Source: Breviolum minutum Mf 1.05b.01
Lineage: Eukaryota; Sar; Dinophyceae; Suessiales; Symbiodiniaceae
Reading direction: 5' to 3'
DNA: 64,000 bases
Assembly (NCBI GenBank): GCA_000507305.1
Contig: DF241197.1
Location: 1-64,000 of the forward strand
Shown here: in pieces, positions 47,901 to 59,884 of the stretch
Layout: each line of letters opens with the position of its first letter
Position numbering within the stretch: the first letter of the stretch is position 1
Translations under genes and position numbers: made by a program
Notes under the pieces: model-generated
Seen by the model: only the letters and a program-made list of their open reading frames with translations
Database searches by the model: none
What the model was told of the DNA's origin: nothing

Positions 47901-48050
47901 GTCCGCGTTGGCGTTTGCAATGGGAGAACAAAGTCTTTCGGGATGTGAACCTCAGCGGTGATCTTGTCTCAAACTCGTTGCACACGGTCGAATAACCACT
48001 CCGAAGCATATATGTTCCCGTGTTGCGATGTGTTGCGTGTTAGCAAGCCC
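45000..48050. other. No firm gene; several weak frames
   Basis: Minus 46969-47322 is open for 117 codons (contains ISALITVSVYGNIGPKSSYA) and could hold exons. Plus 45680-45886 is a 68-codon frame starting MPNGIPLVEILDQHG. Neither has a recognised motif or splice partner. Confidence 0.35.
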
Positions 48051-48087
48051 CCCCCCAACGGTACGGTCCCCATACCTAGTACCACGT

Positions 48088-48215
48088 TGTAGTAGTACTA
48101 GTTGTAGTAGTAATAGTAGTACTACTACTACTATTATTACTACTACGTAGTACTAGTACTACTCGTATTAGTACTACTTGATGCTACTTAGTTGTACTTC
48201 TACTTCTACTGCTAA
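48088..48215. repeat. TAGTAGTACT/ACTACTATTA hairpin tract
   Basis: GTAGTAGTAATAGTAGTA is followed at once by its near reverse complement (ACTACTATTATTACTACTAC), then by more ACT/AGT units. A poly-C run lies just upstream (48048-48057). Confidence 0.85.
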
Positions 48216-48365
48216 AATATTACAGCCAAAACATGTGTGTTGCCCACGGCCCCGCGGGAACATTCAACGAGAAAGCTAAAAAACGCGGCAGGCATGAGTA
48301 TTTTGGGCATTTGGGAAGTTGATCGTTGGTCATGCTTGGGAGTTGGATCCTTGACCTAACTCCCT

Positions 48366-48505
48366 CTCAAACCCGAAACCCTAAACATTAACCCTAAAAT
48401 CCAAACCCTGAACCCTGAACCCAAAAAACAAACCGAAGACCCTAAAAATCGAAACCCTAAACATCCCTAAACCCTAAAAACCTAAACTCTAAAGCCTAAA
48501 CCCTG
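48366..48505. repeat. Degenerate interstitial telomere-like tract (CCCTAAA)
   Basis: AACCCTAAAC, ACCCTAAAATCC, ACCCTGAACCCTGAACCC and ACATCCCTAAACCCTAAAA words recur over about 140 bp. Plant-type CCCTAAA/TTTAGGG telomeres are known in dinoflagellates. This tract is degenerate and internal. Confidence 0.8.
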
Positions 48506-48540
48506 TGTGGGCGACACGCGTGTTTTGTGGGTAATATTGC

Positions 48541-48674
<134 letters not shown>

Positions 48675-48759
48675 CACCCCACCCACACCACAGGCGGGGG
48701 TACCATGGGTTAGGGAGCCACCACCACTGCATCATATATAATATACCCATCTTCTAGAA

Positions 48760-51060
48760 GTACAGAATTGGGGAGGAGGGGTGGACCCACGAAAATGTGC
48801 TCTGTAGAATCGAAGTGGTGACGTTTGGACCTGTGTAGCATCAAAAAACTGTTGTCACAGCAACACATCAAAAAAGCGAGGGCAATATGTGGTGTTCCAA
48901 CTTTTTTCCAAATGTGTGCTGTACAGATTGGGGGGCATTGCCGTATTGCCATGGATCTTGAAGAAGAAAAGCATGAAAAACACAAAGAACTTTCATTTTA
49001 GATATTCAGTGCCATATGCCTGGTGAAAAATACCTTAGAATAGCAAAACTTTGCCATACTACTTGGTTTGCTTGGTGGTTCTGGTAGTAAATGACACGCT
49101 GCAACAGTTTTTCAATATTCCCAAAAAAGTAGTCTCAACATGTGTCATCGACATGAACATGATATGATTATGTATCTCGCGTCTGCAAATTTGTGTAAAT
49201 CATCTCATATGTGCAATATGAAAGGATATATTGAACGTAAAATATAGGTAAATATCATATCATTATACATAAATATCTTATCACATATTTCGAATTCAAA
49301 ACTAGATATAATAGAAATCGTATTGGACATATGGTCATGCATGTCTGAACATGTGAACATCTACATTTATATACAAGCTACTAAATAGAAAGAATAAGAA
49401 TAATATACATAGTCTACTAAGTATACATAGGCAAAGAAAAACTAAGGGCACGCTTGGCAGATGTTGCCACCACATCTTGAACTCTTCGCGCTAAGAACAA
49501 TCCATTGATATCTTTTCGATTGACGCCGCCTCGTTCAGAGAATCCCTGCTGTATTGGGTGGAGTTCACCGACCCAATGATAAATCTTATTGAATCTTGGA
49601 ATATAGGTTGCAGGCATCCTGGCCAACATTCCTCCTATATCTGACAGATTCTGACAGTATGAAGCAAATAGTGAACACATGTCAACACGGCCATACCATT
49701 CCGTTGCCGAGGAATTTATGTGTTCCTCTTTCTGAGTCAACCTTCTGGTCTCGTTTTTCCCAAAGCCGTGACAGGATGCGATGGGTATGGTCCTTTGGGT
49801 CCTGCTTCTGTGTCTTTTAATGGATTTTTGGTGTGTGCGTGTAGCAACACGTAGGAAAACGGGTCATGGGCATCTCAAGCTATATATCCTGAATCGGAAC
49901 AGGTCTGAAAGTTGCCAAGGAGATGTATGTTGAACGAGCATTGCTCCGACAATGCTCAAAGATGGGTTAGTTTCCTGCACAATGGTTTAACATGGTACGA
50001 GTAAGTAATGGCATTTGAGATTTGAGACGATTCATTGTCCGGTACGAGGAATTGAATACGCGGAATTTATAATTTCTTCAAGATCAAATCCAACTTGAAG
50101 CGTGAGCACGCCACGCGAGTGAAACATACACCCGGTTGCATCTTTGGAAAAATTTGCATGCTCCTGTTGACGGGGTTTCCGCTACATTGGAAGGGGCCCA
50201 CTGGTTTTTTAGAATCTTGAATCTTGAAGATGTGTGCGGAAGATGTGGGCGTCAATTCTAGCCTGCAGTGCAGTAGCTTTTCTTCGGAGCTCTTTCATTC
50301 CTTGAATTAGTATTCCATCTTCTACATCATGGAACTGAAGGACGTCGTCCGAAAAGAAAAGTAATCTTCCAACCACCACTTTTCAAAGCTCAGTCTTTGA
50401 CCCACGTCCATGCATGTTGCAAAGTGCACAGTTTCACGATCTTCAAAGGATTCGGATCTTCCACGTTGATCCACTTTGATTGTTCAGTGCATCTGAGCGC
50501 AAGGCTGCCAATAAGTCGCCATCCGTTTCATCATCTGCTCCTCACCATGGATGGCCATGAGCTGTGCCGCTATGCAATAAGAACTGGACAAAAATATGTA
50601 GCATACCTCTCTATCCGCTAAGCACTACGTCATCCGAGAAACTTCAAGAAACCTAACACATCTAGTGCCCCGCATTCTGGCCAGGCCATCCTGTCCTTTG
50701 ACCTCGAACTTCTTTTGCACCTTCTCGGCTTTCACTAATGTTCCCGATGCAGCCGCCTTTTATGCATGGAACGCACGGGTCGATGATAAAAGCACAGCTT
50801 GAGATGTTCTGAGAGAGACCCACATTGATTTGGTGTGCATGATGGCTCGACATTTAATGATAGTAGTTGCAACGAGATGATTCAAACAGCCTTGTTCTCA
50901 GCCTCAACCCACGCCTGCCAAACACAGGCGGCGAAATTCATCATGATACCAATGTGTACCAATGTGTTAGATTTGATGAGGAAGGCTTGGGTCGGCTGAT
51001 GGCGGCTGTTGTAGGCCAGGGTCGTGGAAGTAAGAACAGTCTCCCAAACAATATGTCAGT
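48760..51060. other. No firm gene; two weak minus-strand frames
   Basis: Minus 49417-49740 (contains MPATYIPRFNKIYHWVGELH) and minus 50067-50255 (contains KKPVGPFQCSGNPVNRSMQI) are slightly protein-like. No family recognised. Confidence 0.35.
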
Positions 51061-51085
51061 ATGAACTTTAATGTGCACAAATCAG

Positions 51086-51361
51086 TGACAAAGCTCCACT
51101 CTTTTTACATCTGAGCTGCGTATGCTTGATCACACAGCCATGGTGGAGCCAGGATTTCACATGCAACCACCAATGGCAAAACCCCATAGGGAAAAAGCTG
51201 GCAAGTGTGGCTGGTGGTGGGGCGGAGGTGGCAAAGCTTGAGAACAGATTCATCGTTTGCATGTCACTAAAAGTCAGTGACAAAGCTCCACTCTTTTACA
51301 TCTGAGCTGCGTATGCTTGATCACACAGCCAATGGTGGAGCCAGGATTTCACATGCAACCA
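51086..51361. repeat. Two direct copies of an ~85-bp segment beside the retroelement
   Basis: GTGACAAAGCTCCACTCTTT through CAGGATTTCACATGCAACCA occurs at 51086-51170 and 51277-51361, nearly identical. The stretch between begins the AAGCTTGAGAACAGAT repeat that also lies at 55528. Confidence 0.9.
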
Positions 51362-51467
51362 TCACACCCATTAGCTTCATGCCTATCACTTGCTAGCTGA
51401 GAACAAAAAGACCCACGTTGGTTGTGGGATACGACACGCATGAAACTTAATTGCTCGAGACAAGATT

Positions 51468-52251
51468 TCAAGAAAAAGGTCCATCGCTTTCAGAACTTTG
51501 GTCCGGGAACGGTTCGTAAAAACGTTGCCTCAGTGTAGCTGAAGAAAATGGCCAAAGTCTTTCTTCTTTCCGAAGGTCGCCGAATCCTAATTGGACCACC
51601 AAAATCAGATCAGGCTGTTCCATCTTCCCAACCTGATGTCGGGCTGCTCGAAACCTTGCCTTAGGATCGACAATGCGTAGCAAAAGGTGCTTGACAGAAT
51701 TGTTGACATCTCCTGGTAGAATCAAGTCCTTTCTGCAAGCAATCACGACTTCACCGATCCGCAACAATGCTCCCCATGCCAATGCGAAACATGCTGCTTC
51801 ACGCCCAATGCCACAGTAAGCAAGCGGTAAATACGGCCAGCAATACCTGATGGGGCATTGCAGCATGGTGCTCCGTCGGCTCCATAGCACCCCACATGAA
51901 AGCGAGGTCCCAAGCAGCACCAATTGATCGTCTAAGGATGGGTCGTCGTGAAGTGACGCCGTTCAGCGTCTCGGCATACTTGTAGTATGGTTTCCCTAAT
52001 CGAAACAGCATATGTCCGTACTCCGTCAAACACCTGTTTATCTCGTCGAAATCCGGTGGCTGTGAAAGAAAAACTTCACCAAACATCTTGCCCTTCCCAT
52101 TCAACCACGCTTCAAGATGAACGAGCAGCTCTTCTCGGGCCGCCTTAGTCCCTGCAGTCACAGGACGTCCATCATCTAGGACTTCTAGTGCCCTCTGTCG
52201 GATTTGCAATAGGCTCAGAAACACCATGGCACATGAGGATAAGGTGACCAC
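51468..52251 (-). pseudogene. Tyrosine recombinase-like domain, frameshifted
   Basis: 52251-51799 is the helical N-terminal part (YYKYAETLNGVTSRRPILRR). The catalytic part shifts to the 51923-51468 frame with FALAWGALLRIGEVVIACRK, where LRIGE is the box containing the first catalytic arginine, then ATLRQRFYEPF. The distal H-R and tyrosine boxes are not recognisable before the frame ends. Confidence 0.65.
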
Positions 52252-52395
52252 TAGCTATTCCCCCAAAAATATTAACTGTCGTGGAGAAAGATAGGGAGGC
52301 ACCTTCAGCAAGGAGAACGAAAGTCCGAAAGTCCAAAAGGGAAAAGGCAAATCCATATTGACTGCGGTCCTTCGCCTGGGTAGCGAAGAGAGGAG

Positions 52396-53027
52396 TCAAA
52401 ATCCATACTCCATTCTTGCTGAGAAATCCAAGATGAAGCATGACGACGAAGAGACAGGCCATCTGAAGACATGGCAGCAAGGCGTGGTGAAATTATCAAA
52501 GTCAGCCTGACCCAGTTGGATACCCACCTTTTCATCTTCGGCAAAGAGCAAATCCAGATAAGGCTGCTGATGGGTAGGCCGGATAGCTGGATTGGGACTG
52601 GTTCTGGGATCTGGGTATCCCTGGTCGGGTGATCTGCTGCATTCCATCAGGTTGGCACATATCTGCCAGCTGGGTAGAGACCATAGCCAATGCATAGCGA
52701 AGATGCCTGTCTAAGCAGTGGTTTCATTGCACTGGATGAAGTCCTTCCACGAGCCAAAGAAGATCTCGAAACGTGCGAATGATGAAGATACACAAAACGG
52801 GCATCACCACCTCGCAAAGCCACTGACCGGTAAAGTTTGAGAGCTGCGGCCGTCTCCAACAGGTTCACATGTGAAGATCCTTTCCACCTCCAGCTTGCGC
52901 TTTCACGCCACCTCAAACCAATACACAGGTCATTTGATATCTGATCCTCCAGACCACCCACCTGCAACTCATAGTGCTCAACACGCCTCCCATGAGCCAC
53001 AAGATGATCTCGAAAGAAACGTGCCAA
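52396..53027 (-). pseudogene. RNase H-like domain, second part, and linker
   Basis: HVNLLETAAALKLYRSVALR carries the N-L-L-E catalytic glutamate step. GGDARFVYLHHSHVSRSSLA then RGRTSSS fits the third acidic/ARGRSSS step, with the usual D altered to H. GRYVPT then leads into the P/T-rich linker (DPRTSPNPAIRPTHQQP frame). So the methyltransferase-like part sits between the two halves of RNase H. Confidence 0.6.
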
Positions 53028-53106
53028 AGCATCTGCAAGTCCGTCACAGTATATGGCCGAAGGACGGGTGTACTGGCCTTCGATGCGAACGTGAGGGTGA
53101 TCACAA

Positions 53107-53748
53107 CTACACCTTCTCCAGCAACTCCACCTTCATGTTGACCCCCACAAAGACAAATTCTTTCTGATGTATGCTACCATACATACATGATGCCAGGAAA
53201 GCTTCTCTGGCACCAAGGGAAAGCAGCCTCCTCCACTGCCTAAGCCACCTCATCTTGCTCCGCCTGGGCTGCTCACCAAGTCCAAAAATCCTCAGCCACA
53301 ATCCCACATAGAGAAGCAAAAGGGCAGCACTTGCAAGCAGGTTTCCAACTATGACACGTGGGTGGTATGGGTCATATCCTTCTGGCTTTGCATATGATCT
53401 CAATGACGGGTGCGCTGCTGGAGAAAAAGTCGTACAGGGAAGCCACCAGGAAAGACCTCACTCTCCTCTCTTCCATCATGAAGATCAACCAAAAGATCAC
53501 TCGGTTCCCCATCAAGGGGACTATAGGTGATGTCCAAAATCGGGCCACAGACGACTCCAATCACCGCCAACCTCGATGGTTGTCACCAGATCAGATCCAC
53601 CACAAACCTCGATGAAGCCAAAAGAAAGGCCGATGGGCCTAGGCACCTCTTCTCCTGCTGCAGCGCCAGGACCAAGACCATCTTCATCTTCTCCATCATC
53701 TTCTCGTGACAAAGACGGCATCACCATCGTCTTCAAACCAAGGATCAT
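53107..53748 (-). pseudogene. Methyltransferase-like domain (frameshifted)
   Basis: It begins RPIGLSFGFIEVCGGSDLVT, with the FxEVCxGSG-like SAM-binding glycine motif. It passes through SLVASLY-type sequence at about 53440 that, after a small frame change, reads PCTTFSPAAHPSLRSY. A PC motif in this place is typical of cytosine-C5 methyltransferases. It ends FGLGEQPRRSKMRWLRQWRR and LASCMYGSIHQKEFVF. The domain is interrupted at least twice and is not expected to be active. Assignment as a DNA methyltransferase relative is from two motifs only. Confidence 0.6.
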
Positions 53749-53754
53749 AGCATT

Positions 53755-54073
53755 TCAAAATAGCCCTGGCTCTGGAATGGATGGGGACATTGGCTCCTCT
53801 CTTATCAGCATCCCTCCATAGCATGAGATGTCGGCTTCAGTGATCCCACCCTTCTGCAATGAAGCATCTGAGTGTAGCAAAAATCTTTGGCAGGGTAGGG
53901 GCAGCCAAGTTCGAAGCCAAAACAGGGACCAAGGCGGCAACCACAGCAAGTTCTGAAGCCGCAGATTGACTCAGCTTCCACAATTTGGGCTCCTGCGTGT
54001 TGAGCTCAGAAGACGGGATCACATGGAAGACCTCCTGTAGGGCACTCATCGCAGGCCTCCTGAAGAGCAGCAT
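53755..54073 (-). pseudogene. RNase H-like domain, first part (frameshift)
   Basis: 54073-53837 reads ALQEVFHVIPSSELNTQEPK and continues to LPKIFAT. The frame then breaks and resumes at 53949-53755 as DASLQKGGITEADISCYGGM. The D-A-S step is the usual first catalytic aspartate of a retroelement RNase H. Confidence 0.65.
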
Positions 54074-55561
54074 TGAGATAATCGAGCCGAACTATGGGCT
54101 GGAATGCAAAACGTCTGAAGTCACCGGAAGCGAAGCAGACATAGATGCGCCATAGCCAAAGACAGCCTCTTCTCAGCAGGTAGCCCACAAGAGACCAATC
54201 CACCTTCGACCAGAAACCGGGAATCGATCTCAGCTCCGACGACTTTGAAGCAATCACGAGCACATCTTTGTCGTCTGATCCAAAAACTTCTTCAGATGTA
54301 TAGGCCTCCTTTGCTTTGTAGAAAGCCTCTGAAGATCTTGCTCTGAAGGAAGGCTCACCAACCGCGCACGCGCGCACGTCTTCTCGAGATATTGCGAAGT
54401 AATCGTCGATGTAGAGGCCCTCGACACATGGATCACCTTGAAGGCAAAAACCAGACTGAAGCCTACTTGGTGATTTCAAAAGTGCATAGGCCTCTAACAT
54501 CCCTGCATGAGCTTCAGTCGCGATCTCAACACCGAGGTGGTCCCCCTGGAACAGGGATGCAAAGCAGGGCGCAACGATTGTGTCATCTGAAAGGAGCAAG
54601 GATGGCTGATCAACACCAAGAAAATCTTCTTCTGCTTCCCTTCTCTTCTTGCTCTTCTTCCTCTGACCCCAACCTTCTACTAATCCATGGTAGGCTCCAA
54701 ACTCAGCAACCTCGTCAGCTCTGAAAAAAGGAAAAAAGGAAATTCGTAGATGGTCTTTCAAAAGACACATGGAACTGGCGGTAATAAACACGTCTATCCG
54801 TGATTGCCCCAACGAGTCTTTCTTGGAAACGGATAAGGCTGAGTTGAAGGAGGCAAGGGCCTGCAGGAAGTTGTCGGCTTTGTCCATGGCACACCTTCGC
54901 GGTAGTTTTGACCGCGACGGTCGCCGAGCTGGCGATCAGCCCCTCTATTTTTGTAGTTGTTGAACACTCGAGAGATGCCACCCTGAGATCCTGGGGTAAG
55001 ATCACCAGGACAAAATGTCAAAAGGCCCTGCTGATCCCACACCTTGCAAAGCTCATAGATCTTCTTCTTGTCCTCTTTGGTGACATCAGGCACAAGACGG
55101 CGAGGAGGTAGAATAGGTAGAATGGTGACCAGCAGACACCGCAGCGGCCAACCGACCAACTGCCAAGGTAAGGGCTCGGAGTTGAGCTTGGATATCCAAC
55201 AGGGCAGTTTGAAGATCAGCGGGCTCAGATCCCATGCAAGTAGCCCTGGAGGCGTGAAGAGCCGTGCCCAGGAGGAGCAGGACTGCTCCGAAAGGAAGAT
55301 GGCCAGCGAACAAATCCAAGTTGATAGAAAGCCAGGCCACCAAGAGCAAGGGCCAGTAGAAGACCCGAGGAAACACCCAAGGGAAAGGCAAGAAGAAGAG
55401 CCGTCATGAGCCGTCCACGAGGGGGGTCCACACCAACTGGGACAACCTAATCCCCAAAAGTTAGTGGCCAACCCTACCCTCAAGAACTCTACCAAATCCC
55501 ACAACTGACCAACGTGGGGGACCATGAAAGCTTGAGAACAGATGCATCGTTTGCATGTCAC
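54006..55561 (-). pseudogene. Reverse transcriptase region, frameshifted
   Basis: The upstream part (55561-54794) has VTKEDKKKIYELCKVWDQQG, then SRVFNNYKNRGADRQLGDRR, the DR..GDRR segment seen in dinoflagellate RT-like proteins. The next fingers/palm part lies in a second frame (55005-54715: ERLVGAITDRRVYYRQFHV). The palm continues in a third (54887-54006), with FCLQGDPCVEGLYIDDYFAI containing the catalytic YIDD. At least two frameshifts separate these parts. A hydrophobic N-terminal segment (PLLLVAWLSINLDLFAG, 55391-55086 frame) may belong to the original polyprotein. Confidence 0.8.
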
Positions 55562-55573
55562 TAAAAGTCAGTG
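55528..55573. repeat. Terminal direct repeat copy (upstream edge of retroelement)
   Basis: AAGCTTGAGAACAGATGCAT through CACTAAAAGTCAGTG matches 51234-51280 almost base for base, about 4.3 kb apart in the same orientation. Confidence 0.85.
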
Positions 55574-55739
55574 GCCACAAGCAGCAGTTCGATTCTTCAG
55601 ATCTTGCAGCCTTTCCACCCGCTCTGACAGCACAGCCCATAACTACATATTCGGCAAATATCACATCACTCATCAATTACATTCAATTACTCCGAACTGA
55701 TCGAAATCATTAGAAAATCATCGGTGCCATGTCATGTAC

Positions 55740-58560
55740 CACCCTCCCACTTCCTTTGTGGAAATGTTTGAGCCTTCATGTGTGGAACATTCGGCAAACA
55801 CCGACCGTACTGCAATACCTCAAATATTCTTACATTATAAGCCTTATCGTATCTATCTGAATGCTAAGTTAAAAGTTAATAGTTATGTTCATGATTCTAT
55901 CATCTCATCGAAACTTGAGTACGCCGTACGTTTGCACAAATCATGCCGCTTGCTGTCAAAAAATGTCTGAAGTTCACTTGTGCCATCTTGTGCTACTGCT
56001 CCTAGTCCCAGCCTGGCAGCTCTTCCTGTCGACCACTCCTGCTTCACGGCAGGCCTGTGCCAATATATGTGACCGGACGTTTCAAACGTTTTCATTTGCA
56101 TGCGTTTGCTGGGACAAATCTCAAGTTGAAGGCTTGGACAATTGAGGACCAACAACGTTCTGACAAGCTCTTCGAATTTCAATGAAACTCGGACAAGGCC
56201 TGCAACAGCATGATGCATCTTTGTTGGGCTCTGACTCGCATCAGCACCTGCCAATATCGCCCGACACTTGCGAGGAGGCTGGTACTTGCAGTATTCATGT
56301 GCCAAACATCCTCGGCACGGGTCCTAGGCCCAATTCTTCAGGAGTGTGGAGATCGGCATTGTTAGTGCTTGGAACTTGGAAGAACACCACACAATTTAAG
56401 GAAAAAATGCTGAATGAATTGGCATTTTACCCGCTACAGTATCTGGCTGGCTGCCTTGCCAAAGCCAAGCGCCGAATGTTGTGAACTGCACGAACATGTC
56501 ATGAATTTGTCACTGTAAGATTGGCACGTGTAATTACATGTATGTACTCTGTTTGATGATCACAAAGTCAAGAGAGGGAGAAACTAAGAGGCTTTGATGC
56601 TGTCATTCCATCTTTGCAACAGCTTTGCCCAAAGGACCCAAGCATGCTCGCCAAAATTATTGGAACATACTATGACCAATATAACAATACTAATACCATA
56701 TAACTATCATAATATATATATATATATCAACCTATATCTCAAAATATGGCAAAAAAATCAGTTATAGAAACCAAGTCGAGCGAACCAGCTCCTGAGGCCG
56801 TGGCTTTTGAGCCAGCTCGTACAAACCGCTCAATCACTTGCAGTCTGACCTGGTACCGTGGGGAATTACAAAACCTCAAAACCAGAATCTGAGGCGAACC
56901 GTGAAGTCTCGAATGCGATGACATGCTATACTGCCAAGACATACTATCGCCATCTACCGCATACTATTGCACGCTCTTACTGCGCGGCTTGAACAAGCAC
57001 TGGTCTCCTAGCCAAACATCTTCCAGCCACCCCACATCCCCCCTGGCAATGAAAGAGTCACCTGCCGAAGCCACCCACTACAGTAAACCTAAACCTGTGT
57101 GAAGTACTCCAGAGGTTTCGATATCATTCATTCATTATCTGAAAAGCTGAATTATACATATATTATATTATATATTCTATCATTCTTCTATATTATATGA
57201 ACCCTTCATCTTATACTTTCCCTAGCCTGCATGGTAGCATATGCTTTGTAAATGCTTCTATGTGGGATTCAGGTTTGAGATTGTTTGATGTCTTTTTGGA
57301 CCTCTTTTAGTTATATATTTATAACTATGGTACGTCAACCATCGTGCCACAGTCAAAGACTCAGAAGTGATTATTCAGAAGTGCTCCCGCGGGTCGGTAC
57401 ATCAAATCCCGTAGGAATCACGGCTTCCCTGCAGAGAAGGTATCATTGGCACATTCGTCCCACTCTGGCTTCGATGCCTAGGAGGTCATCGCGATGAGGA
57501 GCTTCTGACCAATGCATCACCCATCCCAGGGTCTTCTGAAAGAGAGCACAGCTAGACCTTTTTTCAGACCCTGGGTGCGAAAACAAGTGCATGTGCTTCA
57601 TCCACATTCTAAGGCTGATAAGACCAGGACACCTCTGAAGGAGATGGTTGGTGCTTTAAAAAAATAACAACTTTAACTTGCTCTATCTTAATGATATGGT
57701 GCATGACTCGTGCTTCTTGCAAGATTAACTTGACATAAGTCGCAAGCGGGCTTGAAACTTGCTGGGACCGCGATGTTGCTGTTTGACAGAACCTCCAGTT
57801 CAAGAGTCTTGGACCGTAACAGAAGCCCAACTGTCCTAACTACCAAACGGACCTGAGACTGTGACAAAGAATCCCCTACTGAACTATTTGCAGGTATCAC
57901 ATTGCACATGGGCGACACGAGTGTGTCTGAGCAGGATACAGATTCAACGCGTTTCACATCGTCATCGATTCTGTGCTGAAAGAGGCTTTCATACCTCTCA
58001 GCCAAGTTCGGAATGACCTTTGATCATCAATTTGCCCCACGTCAACTCTTGATTTTTGACATTCTACCCGAAGCTACTGCTGGAAAGGATCTTTGAACCT
58101 CCTGCTAAAGAGCACCGGCAGAGACAATGGGTCAAGGAATGCGACCTATAATATATATATATATAACTATATATATGATTAAATATATATAATTATATAA
58201 ATATAATTATAAATAATTATATATATATGGTAAAGATATGTTGAGCTGACAAGGAAAAATCGGACCAAACAAACTCAGGGTATCTCAGGACTTAACTAGT
58301 CCAATAATGTCCAATAAGATGGCAAGAAAATAATCGTTGAGTTGAGTCAGCCATTCAGCCATTCACTGGCCAGCAAGCACTGTATGTAAAGGGCACCAAA
58401 TGCAAAGGCATATAATTAAAGCACGCAAAAAGGGGACTCTAGAGAGAACATGAAAGAACGTCGACATTGGAAGCGCCTTGATGCGGACGACTAGGCTCAT
58501 AAAAACAGCGAAAAGAAGAGCAAATGACAGGGGATAAGCTGCATGTCCAGAAACCATGAA
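55740..58560. other. Mostly non-coding; two weak minus-strand frames
   Basis: Minus 55889-56305 (138 codons, contains AVKQEWSTGRAARLGLGAVA) and minus 57688-58005 (105 codons, contains LVVRTVGLLLRSKTLELEVL) might hold exons. AT-rich microsatellites lie near 56710-56725 and 58148-58230. Confidence 0.35.
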
Positions 58561-58612
58561 ATGCCATTGAATATCTCCTTGCCTCCTTTTTCTTGCAGCC
58601 TCGACTTCTGCA

Positions 58613-59050
58613 ATGGCGCTCTTGTTTGGTGGCTCTTCACCGCTCGCTCGGTTGCCTCACGGTCTGTTCAGCACTCGACTGTCTGAGCATTTTGGAGGTG
58701 GGCGCCCGTGAAACTGCATCGGTCGCTTGTCATCATGACGAGATCATAGATGGAACAAGCTTACTTGTTACATTGTTGAACAGATCAAATAAAGAATGCA
58801 ATTGGTCTAAGATGTCGGCTTTTGAGTTCTTTGTCTTTGTCCCGCTTGTTGACCTCAGGGTCACACTTTTCAGGAGGTTTTAGGTTTTTTGAGGATTGAA
58901 GACTCCGGTCAGTATGGCATTGCCTTCCGGACCTTCCCATATCCTCCACGAGGTCACGGCCTCTCGATACTGGAGTTCAAAACGCACCTCCTGGGCTTGC
59001 CTGTCGTCTTCAATAACCTGCTTGACGGAGGGAAGCTTTTTGTGGACTAA
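58613..59050 (+). CDS. Candidate plus-strand gene, two pieces, unidentified
   Basis: An ATG at 58613 opens MALLFGGSSPLARLPHGLFS, then TRLSEHFGGGRP, before TGA at 58709. After a TTTTTTGAG acceptor at 58893, 58894-59050 reads IEDSGQYGIAFRTFPYPPRG, then HGLSILEFKTHLLGLPVVFN and NLLDGGKLFVD, then a stop. The second piece has a convincing protein composition and looks like a last exon. Whether the first joins it is unknown. No family recognised. It is the only plus-strand candidate worth listing. Confidence 0.4.
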
Positions 59051-59884
59051 CGAGTTTGGCTGGCAGGTGTACTGGTAGTCAAACGGGGTCCATCAGCTGA
59101 ATCTGTTTGAAAATGCACAAACCAAACTTATTGTTGCATCAGAACATGCACGCAGTTGAATCACGTCAACACCCTTCACTATGTGGCAGTCTGTTTTGAA
59201 ATTTGGAATATTCTGAGCCTGTGAGTGGTGCGATGTAGTGCGTAGTTAGAAAATTAGAGAAAAACTGCACTCGTAACAAGTACATTATCTATATAGTCAA
59301 CTTCGGGATATCAAAGATACATGAAACTCACGCGTCCCTACGGTCCTTGCGAAGAACAACATGCGACGCGTCGCCCACTACTGACTACCCAGTGAAAAAG
59401 ACGTGCGAACACACGCACTCTTGGTGGTAAGCACGGCCTCGAAAGAAAACATCAAAGAATTCTATCATGTCGATGAAGCTGGTGAAACCAACGGGTACCG
59501 ACTATTTACATCTTGGATTTATCTATCACCTTTTACTTTACTGCTATGCTAATTATGCTAATACTTCGCGTGCAACACAACATGAGGTCACTGCCATAGT
59601 CACTGCCATCCGCTGGCCTCTTCCTCAAGGTTGTCAATGCCATCCGCAATTTGACGGCGACGAGAATCTGCTGCCTGGAAAAGTGCAGCAAAAAACAACA
59701 TATATATTAAATATGTATTAAATATCGTTAATATATATTATATATCCCTATTGCGGTGTCCATATGTTTCCATTTCTAATCTCTAATCTGCAAATTGTTG
59801 AATGGCACTTTGCATTGTCAAGCTCACGCCCCATATTTCCCAGCGTCCGTGCAAGGAACCACGTCCAGAGGCTTCCAGTTCACC

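Larger units (their letters stand above)
51075..55680 (-). mobile_element. Decayed DIRS-like retroelement with a methyltransferase-like domain
   Basis: Reading on the minus strand from 55.56 to 51.47 kb, the fragments give a reverse transcriptase with a YIDD box, an RNase H start, a methyltransferase-like domain with a PC..F motif, an RNase H end, and a tyrosine-recombinase domain with ALLRIGE. RT plus tyrosine recombinase without an aspartic protease defines the DIRS order. The frame changes many times, so the copy cannot make a full protein. Direct repeats at 51234-51280 and 55528-55573 and a duplicated ~85-bp segment near 51086 and 51277 lie at its edges, in the manner of split direct repeats. 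Similar elements are frequent in Symbiodinium genomes. Confidence 0.8.
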
